Assembly (NCBI GenBank): GCA_949825025.1
Contig: OX463782.1
Span: 36,915,951 to 36,979,950, forward strand
Origin: Siphlonurus alternatus
Taxonomy: Eukaryota > Arthropoda > Insecta > Ephemeroptera > Siphlonuridae
Reading direction: 5' to 3'
Length of the DNA stretch: 64,000 nt
Below are positions 22,051-33,800 of this stretch, piece by piece. The first letter of the stretch is position 1. Each line of letters starts with the position of its first letter. The notes under the pieces are model-generated. The model saw nothing but the letters and a program-made list of their open reading frames with translations, was not told the origin of the DNA and made no database searches. Position numbers and translations under genes: made by a program.

Positions 22051-22489
22051 TTAAGGGTGTAAGGCCACCTATGGTCACGGGGTAGACAGCGCCATCTCCT
22101 GACAAATTGGTTTTTAATTTCTTACGGGCAGAGTTTTTACAGTATCGACTTGAAACTTAATTAAGGTATGGACATTAACACTTTTGATAGGTAGAAAAAA
22201 AATTATTGTTGTAGATGATACCAATTTTTAAATTCAAGCCCAAAACTGGTTTCGTTCCCGCCCGTCTGAAAATAGCGGGAACCAAACCAGTTTTGGGCTT
22301 GAATTTAAAAATTGGTTTCATCTACGACAGTGAAATTTTTACTGCATGCGTATCAAAAGTGTCAATGTTCATACCTTAATTCAGTTTCAAGTCGATACTC
22401 TAAAAACTCTGCCCGTAAGAAAATAAAAACCAATTTGTCAAGAGATGGCGCTGTCTACCCCATGGCCTTCGGTGGCCTTGCACCCTTAA
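22051..22489. mobile_element. 439-bp palindromic foldback element J
   Basis: TTAAGGGTGTAAGGCCACCT ... GGTGGCCTTGCACCCTTAA. The arms are ~205 bp and nearly perfect, around CCCGCCCGTCTGAAAATAGC. Single copy in the window. Confidence 0.9.
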
Positions 22490-22638
22490 TATAAAATAAT
22501 TTGGCAATAAACATGACGCACCAAACAATAAGAAAAGTTACATATGTGCCAGCAGCAGGACAATATTTTAAAATTGCATACCAAACTTCATCAAAACTCA
22601 ACGTTTTCATCTCTGAAGTGACACAACGACGCACCGCC

Positions 22639-22800
22639 CAGGGTCGGACTGGGCTCTAAGGGCCTACTGAGTACGGACCCATATCAAGGGCCTACTTGAC
22701 CCTGTGCTGTGGGGGCCTACTTTTAACGTTGTAGGGGTCTCCTAGCCGAGGGAGTCTACTGAGCGATCGCTCACCAACTCTTATGGCCAGTCCGAGCCTG
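22639..22800. mobile_element. hAT-like element, CAGGGTCGGACTGG TIR
   Basis: CAGGGTCGGACTGGGC at the left pairs with GGCCAGTCCGAGCCTG at the right. Left flank GCACCGCC nearly matches CCACCGCC, but that lies 10 bp beyond the right TIR (22811-22818), so the duplication is uncertain. The interior repeats GGGCCTACT. Confidence 0.65.
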
Positions 22801-22824
22801 CGTAACTGGGCCACCGCCTGATAA

Positions 22825-23115
22825 GTGAGGGAACAGGCAGCTGCATGCTCTCCGAAAAAGTATTTACGAAAGACAATGCAAAGCATCAGCCACGTGACTT
22901 GTCTCAAACCTCCCCCTCCCCTGCAGCTGTGCATCCGAGGGGGGCACACTCCCCCGGTCCCTCTGGCGCCATCCACACCACCACACCGCGACAATTTATA
23001 TGACATACGAGACAGCCGAGGAGCTGCATGCGTGGCCGCAAAATATAACGGTGGCAGTACGAAGGTAGTAAGATAATGCCAAAGATGTTTCATAATGGCA
23101 TAGAGATGCTGCATG
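22825..23115 (-). CDS. Doubtful GC-rich ORF region with signal-like start
   Basis: On the minus strand an ATG at 23045-23047 or further up gives a hydrophobic stretch followed by Cys/Gly/Pro-rich sequence (frame starting MQLLGCLVCHINCRGVVV). Two frames look protein-like. No confident splice pair or family. Confidence 0.15.
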
Positions 23116-23267
23116 GGCCAAGTGAGTCAATCTCATTACCTACCAAAAACTCTTCAAAAGGAACTTCAAAAATCAATTTTAACGCTAAGAAAATTTGCAT
23201 TTCATGTATATATAACTTTATAACTTTTTTAGCGACGGTACTTTGAGAAATGTCTCTCAACAATAAT

Positions 23268-23435
23268 TCATCCCTCGTCCGTAATAATGAGCTATCTGCC
23301 TACCATGATCTCGTTGCAATAATGAGCTGTCTGTTATTTCAGGTGAGCGCAGCAATGAACTTAAACACATGAAATAGCTCACCTGAAATAGCAGATAGCT
23401 CATTATTCTGGACGATGAGGGAAGATATTATGAAG
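23268..23435. mobile_element. MITE family L, copy 2
   Basis: CCCTCGTCCGTAATAATGAG ... ATAGCTCATTATTCTGGACG. Arms include CAGGTGAGCGCA/AGCTCACCTGAAATAGC. Confidence 0.85.
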
Positions 23436-23489
23436 TCAATTAATTGATCGAACAAAACCATATATACATGGGTGAACATTAATGTCGAA

Positions 23490-24195
<706 letters not shown>

Positions 24196-24827
24196 TGACT
24201 ATTTTGTGTAGGAGGGGGGGAGGGAGCAACATGTAACCTGTTTTCAGCGACAAAAACAATTAGTAAGATTGTGTAACACGCATGAGTGTACTTGTGCTGT
24301 TTTCACACACTACACAATTAGCACACTGAGTATTACGTTGTTAAGACACAGTAGGCGTCACTGTCTCGGATCTCACGAGTCACGAAATAGTGACACAAAG
24401 AACGTGCGACAACTAAATGTCACACAGGTATGTCAACAACAGTCACACCAGCCAGGCTAATGGAGGCTTCAAGTCAGCTGATTTTTCGGTGTTCCCACCG
24501 TCCTTCGATGTAAAAACAAACAAACGTGAATTCGTTTTTTCAGTAGAAAAATATATTTTTTTGGGGGGGAAATTTATTTACGGAACGTGGGTCCATGCAA
24601 ACAAAAATATACAGTGGATAATGCAAAATTTAGATTTTTTACGTCATCTGTAACCGAGAAAAGAGAAAAGTTAAAAAAAAAATGCCTCATTTTTAAATGC
24701 AAGATGTACCACAGCGACACAAATGAGCATCGCGAGTTGAGTACTCACTTTTGAAGACTCTTACTATTATCAGGTTCACATTACATGTTCGACATACTCC
24801 CCCCAACAGCTGGAGCTTTAGCCAACG

Positions 24828-25004
24828 CAGGGGCGGATCCAGCCCGCGGCTCTGGGGGGGGGGGTGCCCTATCCCGCAATGTTAAATTTTGGGGTGGTAG
24901 GGGGGGCGACGGGTGGTGGATGGTAATACTTTCAATGTATTTTGGGACCTTTTGGGGGGGGGCGATCGCCCCCATCGCCCCCCCCCCCCTTGGATCTGCG
25001 CCTG
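24828..25004. mobile_element. Non-autonomous hAT element, family F copy 3
   Basis: CAGGGGCGGATCCAGCC ... TTGGATCTGCGCCTG, with a perfect 8-bp duplication AGCCAACG at 24820-24827 and 25005-25012. Long G/C runs inside. It interrupts a protein-like minus-strand frame (see 25013-25150). Confidence 0.95.
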
Positions 25005-25012
25005 AGCCAACG

Positions 25013-25150
25013 TCTTCATCAGCTGTGAATTCAACAAGAGTCTGCCCGACCTCTCCCCCCCAAATGTGGTACCACCAGGTCACAGATTGCTGCTCTCTTA
25101 TCAACGAGAGCGCACTTGAGAATTCACGATTGAGCCAGCTGTCTATAATA
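25013..25150 (-). pseudogene. Protein-like frame interrupted by a hAT insertion
   Basis: The minus frame reads ...SLIREQQSVTWWYHIWGGEV... then ...FTADEDV and meets the hAT element. Without the insert and one 8-bp repeat it would end at TAA (24818-24820). With the insert it runs on through hAT sequence. A donor-like GTGAGTACTC lies at about 24751. No acceptor is certain, so this may be an exon hit by a transposon or chance. Confidence 0.25.
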
Positions 25151-25470
25151 TGTTATAACAAAGGAAAACGGGGTCCCTTGCGCCGTATATAGCTTTAAGC
25201 TTTACGAGAGTACTAATTGGTGTAAGATGATGATGGCAATAAATGCAGCGGTCAGTTGTCCAACTTTCCCCACTCAGGTCAGTAGCGTGTGACCATCAGC
25301 TGATTGGTGTTATTAGTTACAGGTCCCTAGTGTGTGTCCCTTGACACCAGTTATCAAATAAACTATATTGGGTCTGCCGAAACACTTCGGGATGTAAGAT
25401 ATTGGGAAAAAGTCTTATTCCTTGCACGCGGAAAGACGATTGTGAAGGTGACAAAACAGCGTTCACCGTA

Positions 25471-25593
25471 ATGGCTACTATCCCGTCCGTCACCGAGAGG
25501 GCGAGTGAAAATGACAGGATTATAGAATTGTACCGCTGCCTGGAGAGTTGGTTTGTGGATGGAAATAAAGGAAATGATGGACTTAAAAGGAGG
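25471..25593 (+). CDS. Candidate first or internal coding exon, unknown protein
   Basis: ATG at 25471 begins 41 codons: MATIPSVTERASENDRIIEL, then YRCLESWFVDGNKGNDGLKRR. It ends AGGAGG|GTATAT, an acceptable donor at 25594. The frame is also open upstream to about 25402, so an internal exon is possible. Composition is balanced and coding-like, and the stretch is not repeat-derived. Read past the donor, the frame degenerates into (TA)-derived residues and stops. I recognise no family. Confidence 0.4.
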
Positions 25594-25702
25594 GTATATA
25601 TACAGAGAGCTTATATATATTCAATGTAAACTCTCTGAATTTATTAATTAAGTTATGAAGTTATGAAGTTAAAAAAATAGAATACTGACTTAAAAAAAAT
25701 AT

Positions 25703-25918
25703 TGCAGAAATGGATAGAGGGTGCAAAGAAAGTTATATCACTTTGATTTTTTTTAGAGCGCGCGAGAATATTGCTAAAAAATTTTGCCAAGGTCGGGTTT
25801 GAATCCACGCCTTTGTTATTCTTTTATTAAAGAAGGCGTCACTCTGTACTATCAATATGTTTACATTTTTTTTTAATTAGTCTAAAAATTTTGAAAAAAA
25901 TCAAAGCAACATAACTTT

Positions 25919-25957
<39 letters not shown>
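25703..25957. mobile_element. Decayed foldback family D with poly(A) tract
   Basis: TTGCAGAAATGGATAGAGGG at the left and AAATCAAAGCAACATAACTT at the right, with the centre replaced by unrelated sequence. It runs into A(37) at 25920-25956. Confidence 0.6.
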
Positions 25958-25959
<2 letters not shown>

Positions 25960-26139
25960 CGGAAAATCAGGATTAAAGGAAGACAGGGAAGATTTCAGGA
26001 ACGACATAGGGAAAATGATAAAACAGGTTCCAGCACGTCCTTAGGAATCACAGTTGACTGCTATAACTAAAATCAGCTGATCGCCAGGTCAGTGGGTAAA
26101 GGAAATACGTTAAATCAGCTCAGATTTGCTGCAGTACAA

Positions 26140-26700
26140 CAACCGGGCACGTCACATTTTCAGAGCGTTACACCATCGATGCAGCAGCCAGCCTTCCGTT
26201 TGGCTCGAACTAATTGAAGACAATAAGAAACCAATTTCCTTCTTCCAGGAGAAAATACTCGCCGGTTTAACCAGCCAGCCTAATTTGCAGAAAAATAATA
26301 ATCAATAATTAACATTGTGCGTACCCAATTGAAATAAACATATTAAACTGACCATAAAATTAAAGAACCGCCTCAGCCATATGACATAGAGTTTCAAATA
26401 AAACTAACACAACATGTGCATGTTTTAATGCCGTTTTGAGGAGATGCAAAAGTGTACAGAACCAAATTACTCGGAGAAAATACTCACTGGTTCTATTTAT
26501 GGTTTAACTTCATTGAAACCATGCCGCAGAAAAATATTAAATAATTATTTATTATTAAATTATTAATAATTTGTTATTAATAAAATTGTTCATAGCGCAT
26601 ATCAAATTAAAATAAACAGACTATACTAACCGCAAAATTAAAGAGACGCCTCGATGAATAGCATATATGATCTATGATGAAAAATTAAAATTATAATAAA
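26140..26700. repeat. Diverged tandem duplication, unit ~235-290 bp
   Basis: GAGAAAATACTCGCCGG... at about 26250 and GAGAAAATACTCACTGG at about 26477 are each followed by GCAGAAAAATA, AAATAAACA and AAATTAAAGA words in the same order. The first copy keeps a plus frame (26126-26308; VWLELIEDNKKPISFFQEKI) that is broken in the second. Confidence 0.6.
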
Positions 26701-26776
26701 ATTATTATATTTATGAACATATTAATTTCAAACAAAACTATTAGATAAGATACGAACAGAACACAATTTCTTCACA

Positions 26777-27095
26777 ATGGAGTATTGTCCTCAATTTTTT
26801 TTATTGCAGAAATGGATAGAGGGTGAAAAGTTATGCTACCCTGATTTTTTTCCGATTTTTTAGAGCCCGGGAAGTATTTTTAAAAAATTATTGAAAGTCC
26901 TATTTGTGACGTCACGCGGCGTCAAGTCCTATCTTTTTCTTAAAGAGCGGCGTCTCGTGACGTCACAAAAAGAACTTTCAATAATTTTTTAAAAATAGTT
27001 CCCGGGCTCTAAAAAATCTGAAAAAAATCAGGGTAGCATAACTTTGCACCCTCTATCCATTTCTGCAATAAAAAAATTTGAGGTCAATACTCCAT
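26777..27095. mobile_element. Foldback MITE, family D, intact copy
   Basis: ATGGAGTATTGTCCTCAA ... TTGAGGTCAATACTCCAT. The 140-bp arms are nearly perfect with CGTGACGTCAC near the centre. Confidence 0.92.
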
Positions 27096-27537
27096 TTTCT
27101 CTCGAATCCTCTAAAATAAATTCAAAGTATTTTATAAAGAAAAAACACACTCTTGTTTCAACTGACAACAGGGAAATTCAATGCCCTTGTTTCCCGCAAG
27201 TGCAGCTCTCATGGTAGTTCCGCCCCTCTCTGATAACACTCGCCCACCGAGCGATTGTGGGCGAACAGGTGGCTTTTTTTAACGCAGGGAAATCGACGAG
27301 CACTCTCGGTCGCATTTTACTGCTTGCAATAACCGCTGTATATAATTATAATATATAGAATATTCGCAATGTTGAGTTTTGTTACTTTATTACAACAGCG
27401 TGTAATAGCCCGCTTCATCTTTCTGTATATTAACATTTATTTTATATTTTTCTTTCAACTAAAACTTAAAGTTAGAGTACTAACACATGCAAATATGACT
27501 TGAATTTTAACTTCCCGGCTCGTCTATAACAATAAAT

Positions 27538-27735
27538 CCCAGCATTCACCTGGTTGTGATTGAGGAAACCATGGAAACCTCAGTCAGGATGGTCGGATTG
27601 ATGGAGGATGCCATCAATCACCTCCCGGATGCACGAGTGGGTGTTCTTTAGCAACCGCTACTTGTGAAAAGTTTGGCGGTACCTGGGATCGAACTCACGA
27701 CCATCCGATTACGAATCAGAGGCGTATACCAGTGC
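27538..27735 (-). mobile_element. tRNA-headed SINE, reversed, truncated
   Basis: The minus strand gives a tRNA-like head (B box within GAGTTCGATCCCAGG), GGCGGTTGCTAAAGAACACC, then the core CTGAGGTTTCCATGGTTTCC and GAATGCTGGG. Homologous to 28770-29118. Confidence 0.8.
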
Positions 27736-28769
27736 GTCAAGTGTCTGGTATTATACAATATAACATATGACAGCAGAGCATACCTGACCAAAGGTTGGAG
27801 TCCCCACCTTTGAGCGTCGCCACCCTGGCCACGTGACCTGTGACGTCACACATGAGGTAATCCCAGCGTGTCGTGTCTACGTTGTTATGAACGTAAACAA
27901 TACGTTGTGCAAATTTACACACGTTGTATTTCATTGCCCCGAGCTACTGCGACATAAACGTCATAATTATCATACAGTCACATAACATCTCTATGTACAT
28001 ACGTTGTGAGTATGAAAGAAATTATTCCGCGTAATTAAATAGTAAATAACTATGCAATTTTTCTTCTCGCTTCTCGCCGAGAAATTGCTTACAATGGTAT
28101 GAAACGGTGTACATTATTATTTATATATAATTATTATTGTTATTCTTGAAGTATTTCTTTGCTATTTTATCGTATATAATCACGCGAATGGGCGGATTAA
28201 TAAACGCTTTACAAACGAACAAAAAGTTACACCTTATATATTTTTAAAAATGCTTACATATATAAAAACATGATTTTATAATACTTTTTGTTATAATAAA
28301 TTATGTTTTAAAATTTTAATTTTAAGGGTACTGTTATCTTGAAATTATTATATTTGGTATATTGGTTCTGTAAATGTTGCTAAATAAATAATAATTTGAA
28401 TTTCAATAAGCTTTTTTTTTTTTATCGACAGGTACTATACAAATTATGAATTCAATAACCATTTGTGTCACGAAGGGAAAATCGCAATGAGAGTTACAAT
28501 TCGCGTGTCTATATACGATAAAATATAGCAAGTCGACTGCTGGCGGCTAGACAAACAAATCATCAAGTTTGTGCCAGCGAGAACGAGCAAGTACGTGAAA
28601 GCTAGCAGAAGCTCTCTAATGAACAAATGTGACTAAGTACTTTTCTGTGTCATCCGGGTCACTTACGGACACCACGAACTTTACTCTTCTGCTTTGGCTG
28701 CTTTTCACAGCTTTTGTTGGGAGGCGTTACCACGCAAGAGTCATGGCGATCCAAAATTATCTTGACGCA
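27736..28769. other. No gene recognised
   Basis: AT-rich sequence. A GC-richer patch with CACGTGACCTGTGACGTCA occurs at 27828-27848. The plus frame that starts at 28629 runs into the SINE and is not trusted. Confidence 0.35.
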
Positions 28770-29118
28770 GTGGTATATGTGCATCCGATTCGTAATCGGA
28801 TGGTCGTGAGTTCGATCCCAGCCATGCACCGCCAAACTTTTCACAAGTGGCGGTTGTTAAAGAAAACCCACTCGTGCATCCGGGAGGTGATTGATGGCAT
28901 CCTCCATCAATTGCCGACCATCCTGACTGAGGTTTCCATGGTTTCCTCAGTTACAACCAGGCGAATGCTGGGATGGATTGCTTAGGCCATGGCCGCCCCG
29001 GTTTGGAAGGAAACCATACGAAAGTAGGGTCTACGAAGAGCCGGGAGGTTAAATTCAGTCACTTAATTGTGGCCAGCACCCTACAACAGGGTTCAGTTAA
29101 AACGCTACAAAAAAAAAA
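28770..29118 (+). mobile_element. tRNA-headed SINE, full length
   Basis: The head GACGCAGTGGTATATGTGC, an anticodon-like arm with loop TTCGTAA (CGT, Thr-like) and B box GTTCGATCCCA show tRNA ancestry. Next come a spacer, the core GAGGTTTCCATGGTTTCCTC with GCGAATGCTGGGATG, GGCCATGGCCGCCCC, a unique tail, then A(9)(TA)n. The core is the one found in the 5S-headed SINEs of this window. Confidence 0.88.
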
Positions 29119-29295
29119 TATATATATATAATATAATATATTTTGATGCTGATACACTGATTGTGAGAGTGCTTTTCTTTTCCTAAAATTGAATTTCTAG
29201 ATCTCTCTGGTCTATTAAAGCTCTAAGCAAGTGAGACAAGCAAGGCAACCCTCAATTCACGCAAGGTCGTTTATATCTCGCAGCATACAGAAGCT

Positions 29296-29568
29296 TCAAG
29301 TTTAGTGTTCCCCGGCGAGAATATTTTCTCCATTTTAAGCCTCCATGCTAGAAAATTTAAATTTTTCTCGGCAACTATTAAAGCAATCAATTTGAAAACA
29401 TCTCCTACCCCCCCACCATTTAGGGGTCTTCTGATAATGAATCAAAAACTCATTTTTCTCTAAAAAAATTTCTTTTATGCCAAAAAAGCAATTTCAAGTA
29501 TTTTTACATAGGTTTAGATGGGACGGTGGGAACACCGCAAAATCAGCTGACTTGAAGCCTCTATTTTT
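29296..29568. mobile_element. TIR element family K, copy 2
   Basis: GCTTCAAGTTTAGTGTTCCC ... GGTGGGAACACC and GACTTGAAGCC. Matches 20548-20808. Confidence 0.78.
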
Positions 29569-29659
29569 GTCAAAACGTGTAGAAATTTAAATAAAGAAAC
29601 TAAAATTTGGCTCCATCGTCATGCATATAGTCTTTCGTTACACGTAAGGCTCAATTTTG

Positions 29660-29820
29660 TCAACGGTTCAATTTAATATGAGCCTTATGGTACTGCCACG
29701 GTCAAGCGAGGGGAGCGGCGGTGTCAGGTGTGTCGCTTCCGGCTCGTCAGGTTGCAGGTGTTCCCACGTGACGTCACGTGCGCTGCCGGCGTGAAGTCAC
29801 GTGACTTCTGCCACCCCCCA
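29660..29820. other. GC-rich block, possible exon or promoter
   Basis: CACGTGACGTCACGTG (about 29765) is a CRE flanked by E-boxes. A plus frame MSLMVLPRSSEGSGGVRCVA from about 29679 reaches several CAG|GT sites. Strand and role are undecided. Confidence 0.2.
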
Positions 29821-29887
29821 GCAAACTCATCGAATTAATTATATTATATTCTTCTTTTTTTACGAATTTCTGGCCAAAAACTGTTAA

Positions 29888-30297
29888 GAAGTATTTTTTT
29901 TAATCAAACCACAATTGGGTACTTCTAATTACTAATTACATACTACTTTGAAACCCCGAACCTTATTCCGAAACCCTAACTTGAGCGTTTCGCGGGCTCT
30001 TCCAGAACGGGGGCGGCCACGGCCTTGCAATTCATCCAGGCATTTGCCTGCAACTGAGGGAAACGTGGAAATCTCAGCCAGAATGGACGCTACAGCTTTT
30101 GTCAATGAACCGGAAATGCAATGGTCCAAAGCCAGGGGAACCACATGGTGGAAAAGCGCAACGATTTACCCCGGGGTGCATGAGAAACGTGGTTTTTGTT
30201 TAAAATGGTTACCCATCTAACTATTAACAACGCTCGGCGTTGCTTGACTGCGGTGACCTGAAGAGACCCGGTCAAGCGAACTGCGCCAAACCTCCCA
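29888..30297 (-). mobile_element. 5S-headed SINE (tail beta), full length
   Basis: The minus strand begins with a 5S rRNA-like head (CGGTCACCGCAGTCAAGCAA; GATGGGTAACC), then CCCCTGGCTTTGGACCATTG, the core GCTGAGATTTCCACGTTTCC, GGCCGTGGCCGCCCC and tail beta (GTTAGGGTTTCGGAATAAGG) to an A-rich end. The 5S internal promoter is diverged. Confidence 0.85.
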
Positions 30298-30659
30298 ATT
30301 GAATATTATATTACCCGTGAACTTGTATGGTTTTAATAAATGTATATGTTACCTTGTTTGGCTATAGGGAGAGTTTGGACCTATGGTATAGCTTCATAAT
30401 ATATGCATGCATGAGATTCAAGTGATTCTAAACAGCCTTTTACAGACTGTAAAAATAATTTGCCAAATGCAGAAATAAGCGAGCACCCCCTCGTCTCATG
30501 GGCAATACTACAGGGTACCGCGTCCTGAGTTTGGGGGAACTACCTGAGGCCCTTAATTCCTGAACACGATACGAGACCTTGAGGTCACTATTTATAGTTT
30601 GAAAATCCCGGACGCCTCGTGTGCACTTTGCGTTGCCCGGAAGGGGGGATACACGCGGT

Positions 30660-30811
30660 ACTGAGGGGGGTGTTCAAATACCGCCAATTAAAAATTTGCG
30701 TAATGTTACGCAAGACTTATATAAGCATATAGGAAACACAATACATGTTAATTTCTTGTGTAACTTTATGGAAATTCGTAATTGGCGGTATTTGAACACC
30801 CCCCTTGACAT
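30660..30811. mobile_element. Short MITE, AGGGGGGTGTTCAAATACCG TIR
   Basis: 28-bp arms (GGGGTGTTCAAATACCGCCA and its complement) around ~85 bp containing a secondary TGCGTAATGTTACGCA hairpin. Confidence 0.85.
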
Positions 30812-31360
30812 TTAAATATCATATAGACCGGACTTCATCATATCGTCTCTTCTCGCACACACGTACACCTCGGGGCAGCCTGAACGTTAGCCCTGCTTTG
30901 TTTGTATATACGTCAGGTTGTTTAAAACATTAGAATTAAATTGCAAACTTGGTATGATTGGATTACTACCTCCTTCAAATTTGCAAGTGTCTTTATCACA
31001 ACTGCATATTAGCAGCCAAAAGTAACACCAAAAAAAAAATCACAAATATTCTTTCATCTATTCGTATTTTCCTGCGACTTTGGTAACCCAGCAACGGGAA
31101 AAGATATCGTTATCAGCCAACGGTTCGATATTGTTTCTGCATTTAATAATTGCCATTGTTAAACGTTCATTAATCTGAGGGAACTTTACGGTGAATAACG
31201 TTCGTATCGGAATAATGTGTGCGCGAACGTTAGAAGACACGAACTGATTTCGACCAATTATGGTGGCAACCAAAAGCTACATTGTCAGGCTAGTTAATGG
31301 TAGGTCTCTCGCATGACAATTTTTTATTGCATATTTAGAGTTATGTTCGTTATAATACTT
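30812..31360. other. No gene recognised
   Basis: Unique AT-rich sequence. ACACCTCGGGGCAGCCTGAA (about 30867) resembles ACACCTTGGGGCAGTCCGAA at 39090, a small dispersed repeat. Confidence 0.35.
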
Positions 31361-31372
31361 ATAATGTATAGT

Positions 31373-31658
31373 TTCCCACCCAGGGGTAAAACGTTTCCAC
31401 TATGTGGTTCCCCTGGCTTTGGACCATTGCAATTCCGGTTCATTGACAAAAGCTGTAGCGTCCATCTTGGCTGAGGTTTCCACGTTTCCCTCAGCCGCAG
31501 GCAAATGCCGGGATGGATTTGCAAGGCCGTGGCCGCCCCCGTTCCAGAAGAGCCCGCGAAACGCTCAAGTTAGGGTTTCGGAAGGTTCGGAGTTTCAAAG
31601 TAGTATGTAATTAGTAAATAGAAGTACCCAATAGGGTTTGATTAAGAAATAAAAAAAA
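31373..31658 (+). mobile_element. 5S-type SINE (tail beta), 5' truncated, 12-bp duplication
   Basis: Core and tail beta as at 29888-30297, ending in A(9). Perfect direct repeats ATAATGTATAGT lie at 31361-31372 and 31659-31670, directly before the SINE and after its A-tail. This is the hallmark of LINE-mediated retroposition. Confidence 0.93.
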
Positions 31659-31761
31659 ATAATGTATAGTATTGTCAAAGAATTAATAAAAAGAATTAAA
31701 AAGAAAATATATTAATTCTTTGGTATTGTATAGTATACAATTGTGTATATTATATATAATA

Positions 31762-31985
31762 TACATTGTCAATATTTTTTTCAGGTTATTTTTTAACTCT
31801 CGCATGCAGAATCTAACACTCTTTAAAAAATTGTGCTGCAAAAAAGTTGTGACGTCATAGCCATGCTGGTATTTAACACGTAAGCATAGGGAAAGACGTT
31901 TCATGACTATGACGTCACAGCATTTTCCTCAATTTTGAGTATGTTAAGAGTGTTTAAAAAAAAAAAACTGAAAATATTGATAATA
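31762..31985. mobile_element. Foldback family Q, copy 2
   Basis: Arms GTCAATATTTTTTTCAG / CTGAAAATATTGATA, AACACTCTTTAAA / AAGAGTGTTTA and TGTGACGTCATAGCCATG / ATGACTATGACGTCACA. Confidence 0.8.
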
Positions 31986-32021
31986 CATAACTTGAAGTTA
32001 TATCCAAATATGCGATAAAAA

Positions 32022-32026
32022 AGTAA

Positions 32027-32097
<71 letters not shown>
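32022..32097. repeat. (AAAT)n microsatellite
   Basis: About 19 units. It may be the tail of a lost retroelement; the sequence upstream is the family-Q element, so this is not shown. Confidence 0.95.
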
Positions 32098-32451
32098 GAT
32101 TGTCCAATACCGTAAATGCAGTATATAACCAACTAACGTTACTTTAATTGATACTGTGGGCTTAAATTTTAGAAAGACCTGCGAGCAAAATATCCATCGT
32201 CGAAATAAATACAGCTCTCTGTGATTATAACAATGTCCATCTATGACATGACGTCACATCTCTTGCGGGGTGAGCCAGCAGCATTATTACCTCGATCGTC
32301 GTTGTCAACTTTTCTCTGCTTTTTATTAAGATGTTATTTTATAGCGAGGCTTACTATTATAATATAGACCCCACGTTATACCGAGGATATGTTGCTAGCG
32401 GCTTGACCTGCCGACAAGACTTGAGATTAATTTCATTAGTTAATATATATA

Positions 32452-32454
32452 TCA

Positions 32455-32527
<73 letters not shown>
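32452..32527. repeat. (TA)n microsatellite
   Basis: About 38 TA units. Confidence 0.97.
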
Positions 32528-32531
<4 letters not shown>

Positions 32532-33169
32532 CAACGATTGACGAGGTATATTGTTAGGAAATAGTGCAAGAATTAAGTGTGAAAATATTGACAATTAACC
32601 GAGTGCAGACAAGTTATTTACAAACAAAAACTATTGTACACACATCAAACGCAATCTCACTAAATGTTTTAAATACCACACAGTATTCCCATTATATTCA
32701 TTTCTAGCTGTTCAATCATACGAAGCCAGTTCGAGTGAACGTATATTTTAATATTTCCTTGAACCAAATTACTTTTTGCGGGCGATCGAAGGTCCGAGTG
32801 ACGTCACGAGACTGGCACAGTAGCACAATCATATGGTAACAAAAACCATACACAAAACCATGCCCTGGCTGACACAGTATAGCACAATCGTATGGTGACA
32901 AAAATTATGCTCCACGACGATATTGCATGTAAATATCATTAAAAAAATACATGTAGGAAGAAAAAAAAAATACTGACTCATAATTTTTAAAACTGATAAT
33001 TATGTTTACATTTTTTTTATTAATATATATATACGCCAAATAGCCACCATGCTGGTACGATTATATATTATTAGTATATATTACTTATTATAGTAAGGAA
33101 ATTTAAATAAATAATACGATTTATTATATCACAAAGGTGGAATTAATATCTAACTGCAATGTTCTTTAT
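32528..33169. other. No gene recognised
   Basis: AT-rich. A direct repeat GGCACAGTAGCACAATCATATGGT-like (20815-type phrasing at 32815 and 32870, ~60 bp apart) is the only structure seen. Confidence 0.35.
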
Positions 33170-33352
33170 ATCGTCCGTAAAAATGAGCTATCTCCTATAT
33201 ATCTGCCTACCAGAATTTTATTCATAGTGCAATAATGAGCTATCTATATGTTATATCAAGTGAGTGCAATTACAAGGTTAAAAGCAGTTATTATAGCTCA
33301 CAATAATTTTGGTAGGCAGATAGCTCATTATTCCGGACGAGAAACGATACAC
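33170..33352. mobile_element. MITE family L, copy 3
   Basis: TCGTCCGTAAAAATGAGCTA ... TAGCTCATTATTCCGGACGA. The inner part is rearranged. Confidence 0.78.
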
Positions 33353-33416
33353 TCGTCACATTAATTTCACGATTGAGGGACACAAAATACACAATACATA
33401 TTCGAGCGGTCAATCT

Positions 33417-33605
33417 AAAGGTGGATTCACATGGCGATTTTTATCATGCGACGAGAAGCGAATAATGCGCACTTGCTGTATCATCCATTGGTGGCCATAT
33501 TTGGCAATTAAAAAAGAGAGCATATCGATAATTAAAGCGACATTCGTCGCCGCAACCTGGCGAATTCGTTCGCCGCATAGAATTTCATATAAGCAAGACT
33601 TGCAG
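33417..33605. mobile_element. MITE family A, 3'-truncated copy
   Basis: AGGTGGATTCACATGGCGAT start, after TAA. Homology stops after TCGCCGCATAGAATTTCAT. The right TIR is missing. Confidence 0.8.
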
Positions 33606-33607
33606 AC

Positions 33608-33800
33608 AAAAAATGTCCGTCTTTTCTCCGCAAAGACACTCTGCGGTCTCGCTCGAGGGCGTTCATCCAAGGACACCGCGGTTCACACGAGAACGAGCAG
33701 CACCGGATATCCGTTATCTCTGACCATCACACTGCGTGAGATTCAGTACCACCAACATGCAAGCCTCGATGTTGATTGTAATGACAATTATGTACGTTAG
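33608..33800. other. GC-rich exon-like island, strand uncertain
   Basis: Non-repeat block starting after AGACTTGCAG (33597-33606), an acceptor-like site. The plus frames MSVFSPQRHSAVSLEGVHPR and KTLCGLARGRSSKDTAVHTR and the minus frame MNALERDRRVSLRRKDGHF all look protein-like, so coding strand and frame cannot be decided by eye. Confidence 0.25.

Noticed and set aside
22692..23114. 140-codon minus ORF as one protein
   Set aside because: The 3' half lies in a hAT-like element; only the upstream GC-rich part was kept, with low confidence.
28770..28840. tRNA-Thr(CGT) gene
   Set aside because: The T arm pairs poorly, there is no acceptor-stem partner, and the sequence continues into a SINE body with a second copy at 27.6 kb.
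28629..28985. 118-codon secreted or membrane-like ORF
   Set aside because: The C-terminal two thirds is SINE sequence read in one frame; the rest lacks promoter or splice support.
32813..32905. Tandem regulatory repeat
   Set aside because: Just one ~60-bp direct duplication (ACAATCATATGGTAACAAAA-like); no further copies or motif.
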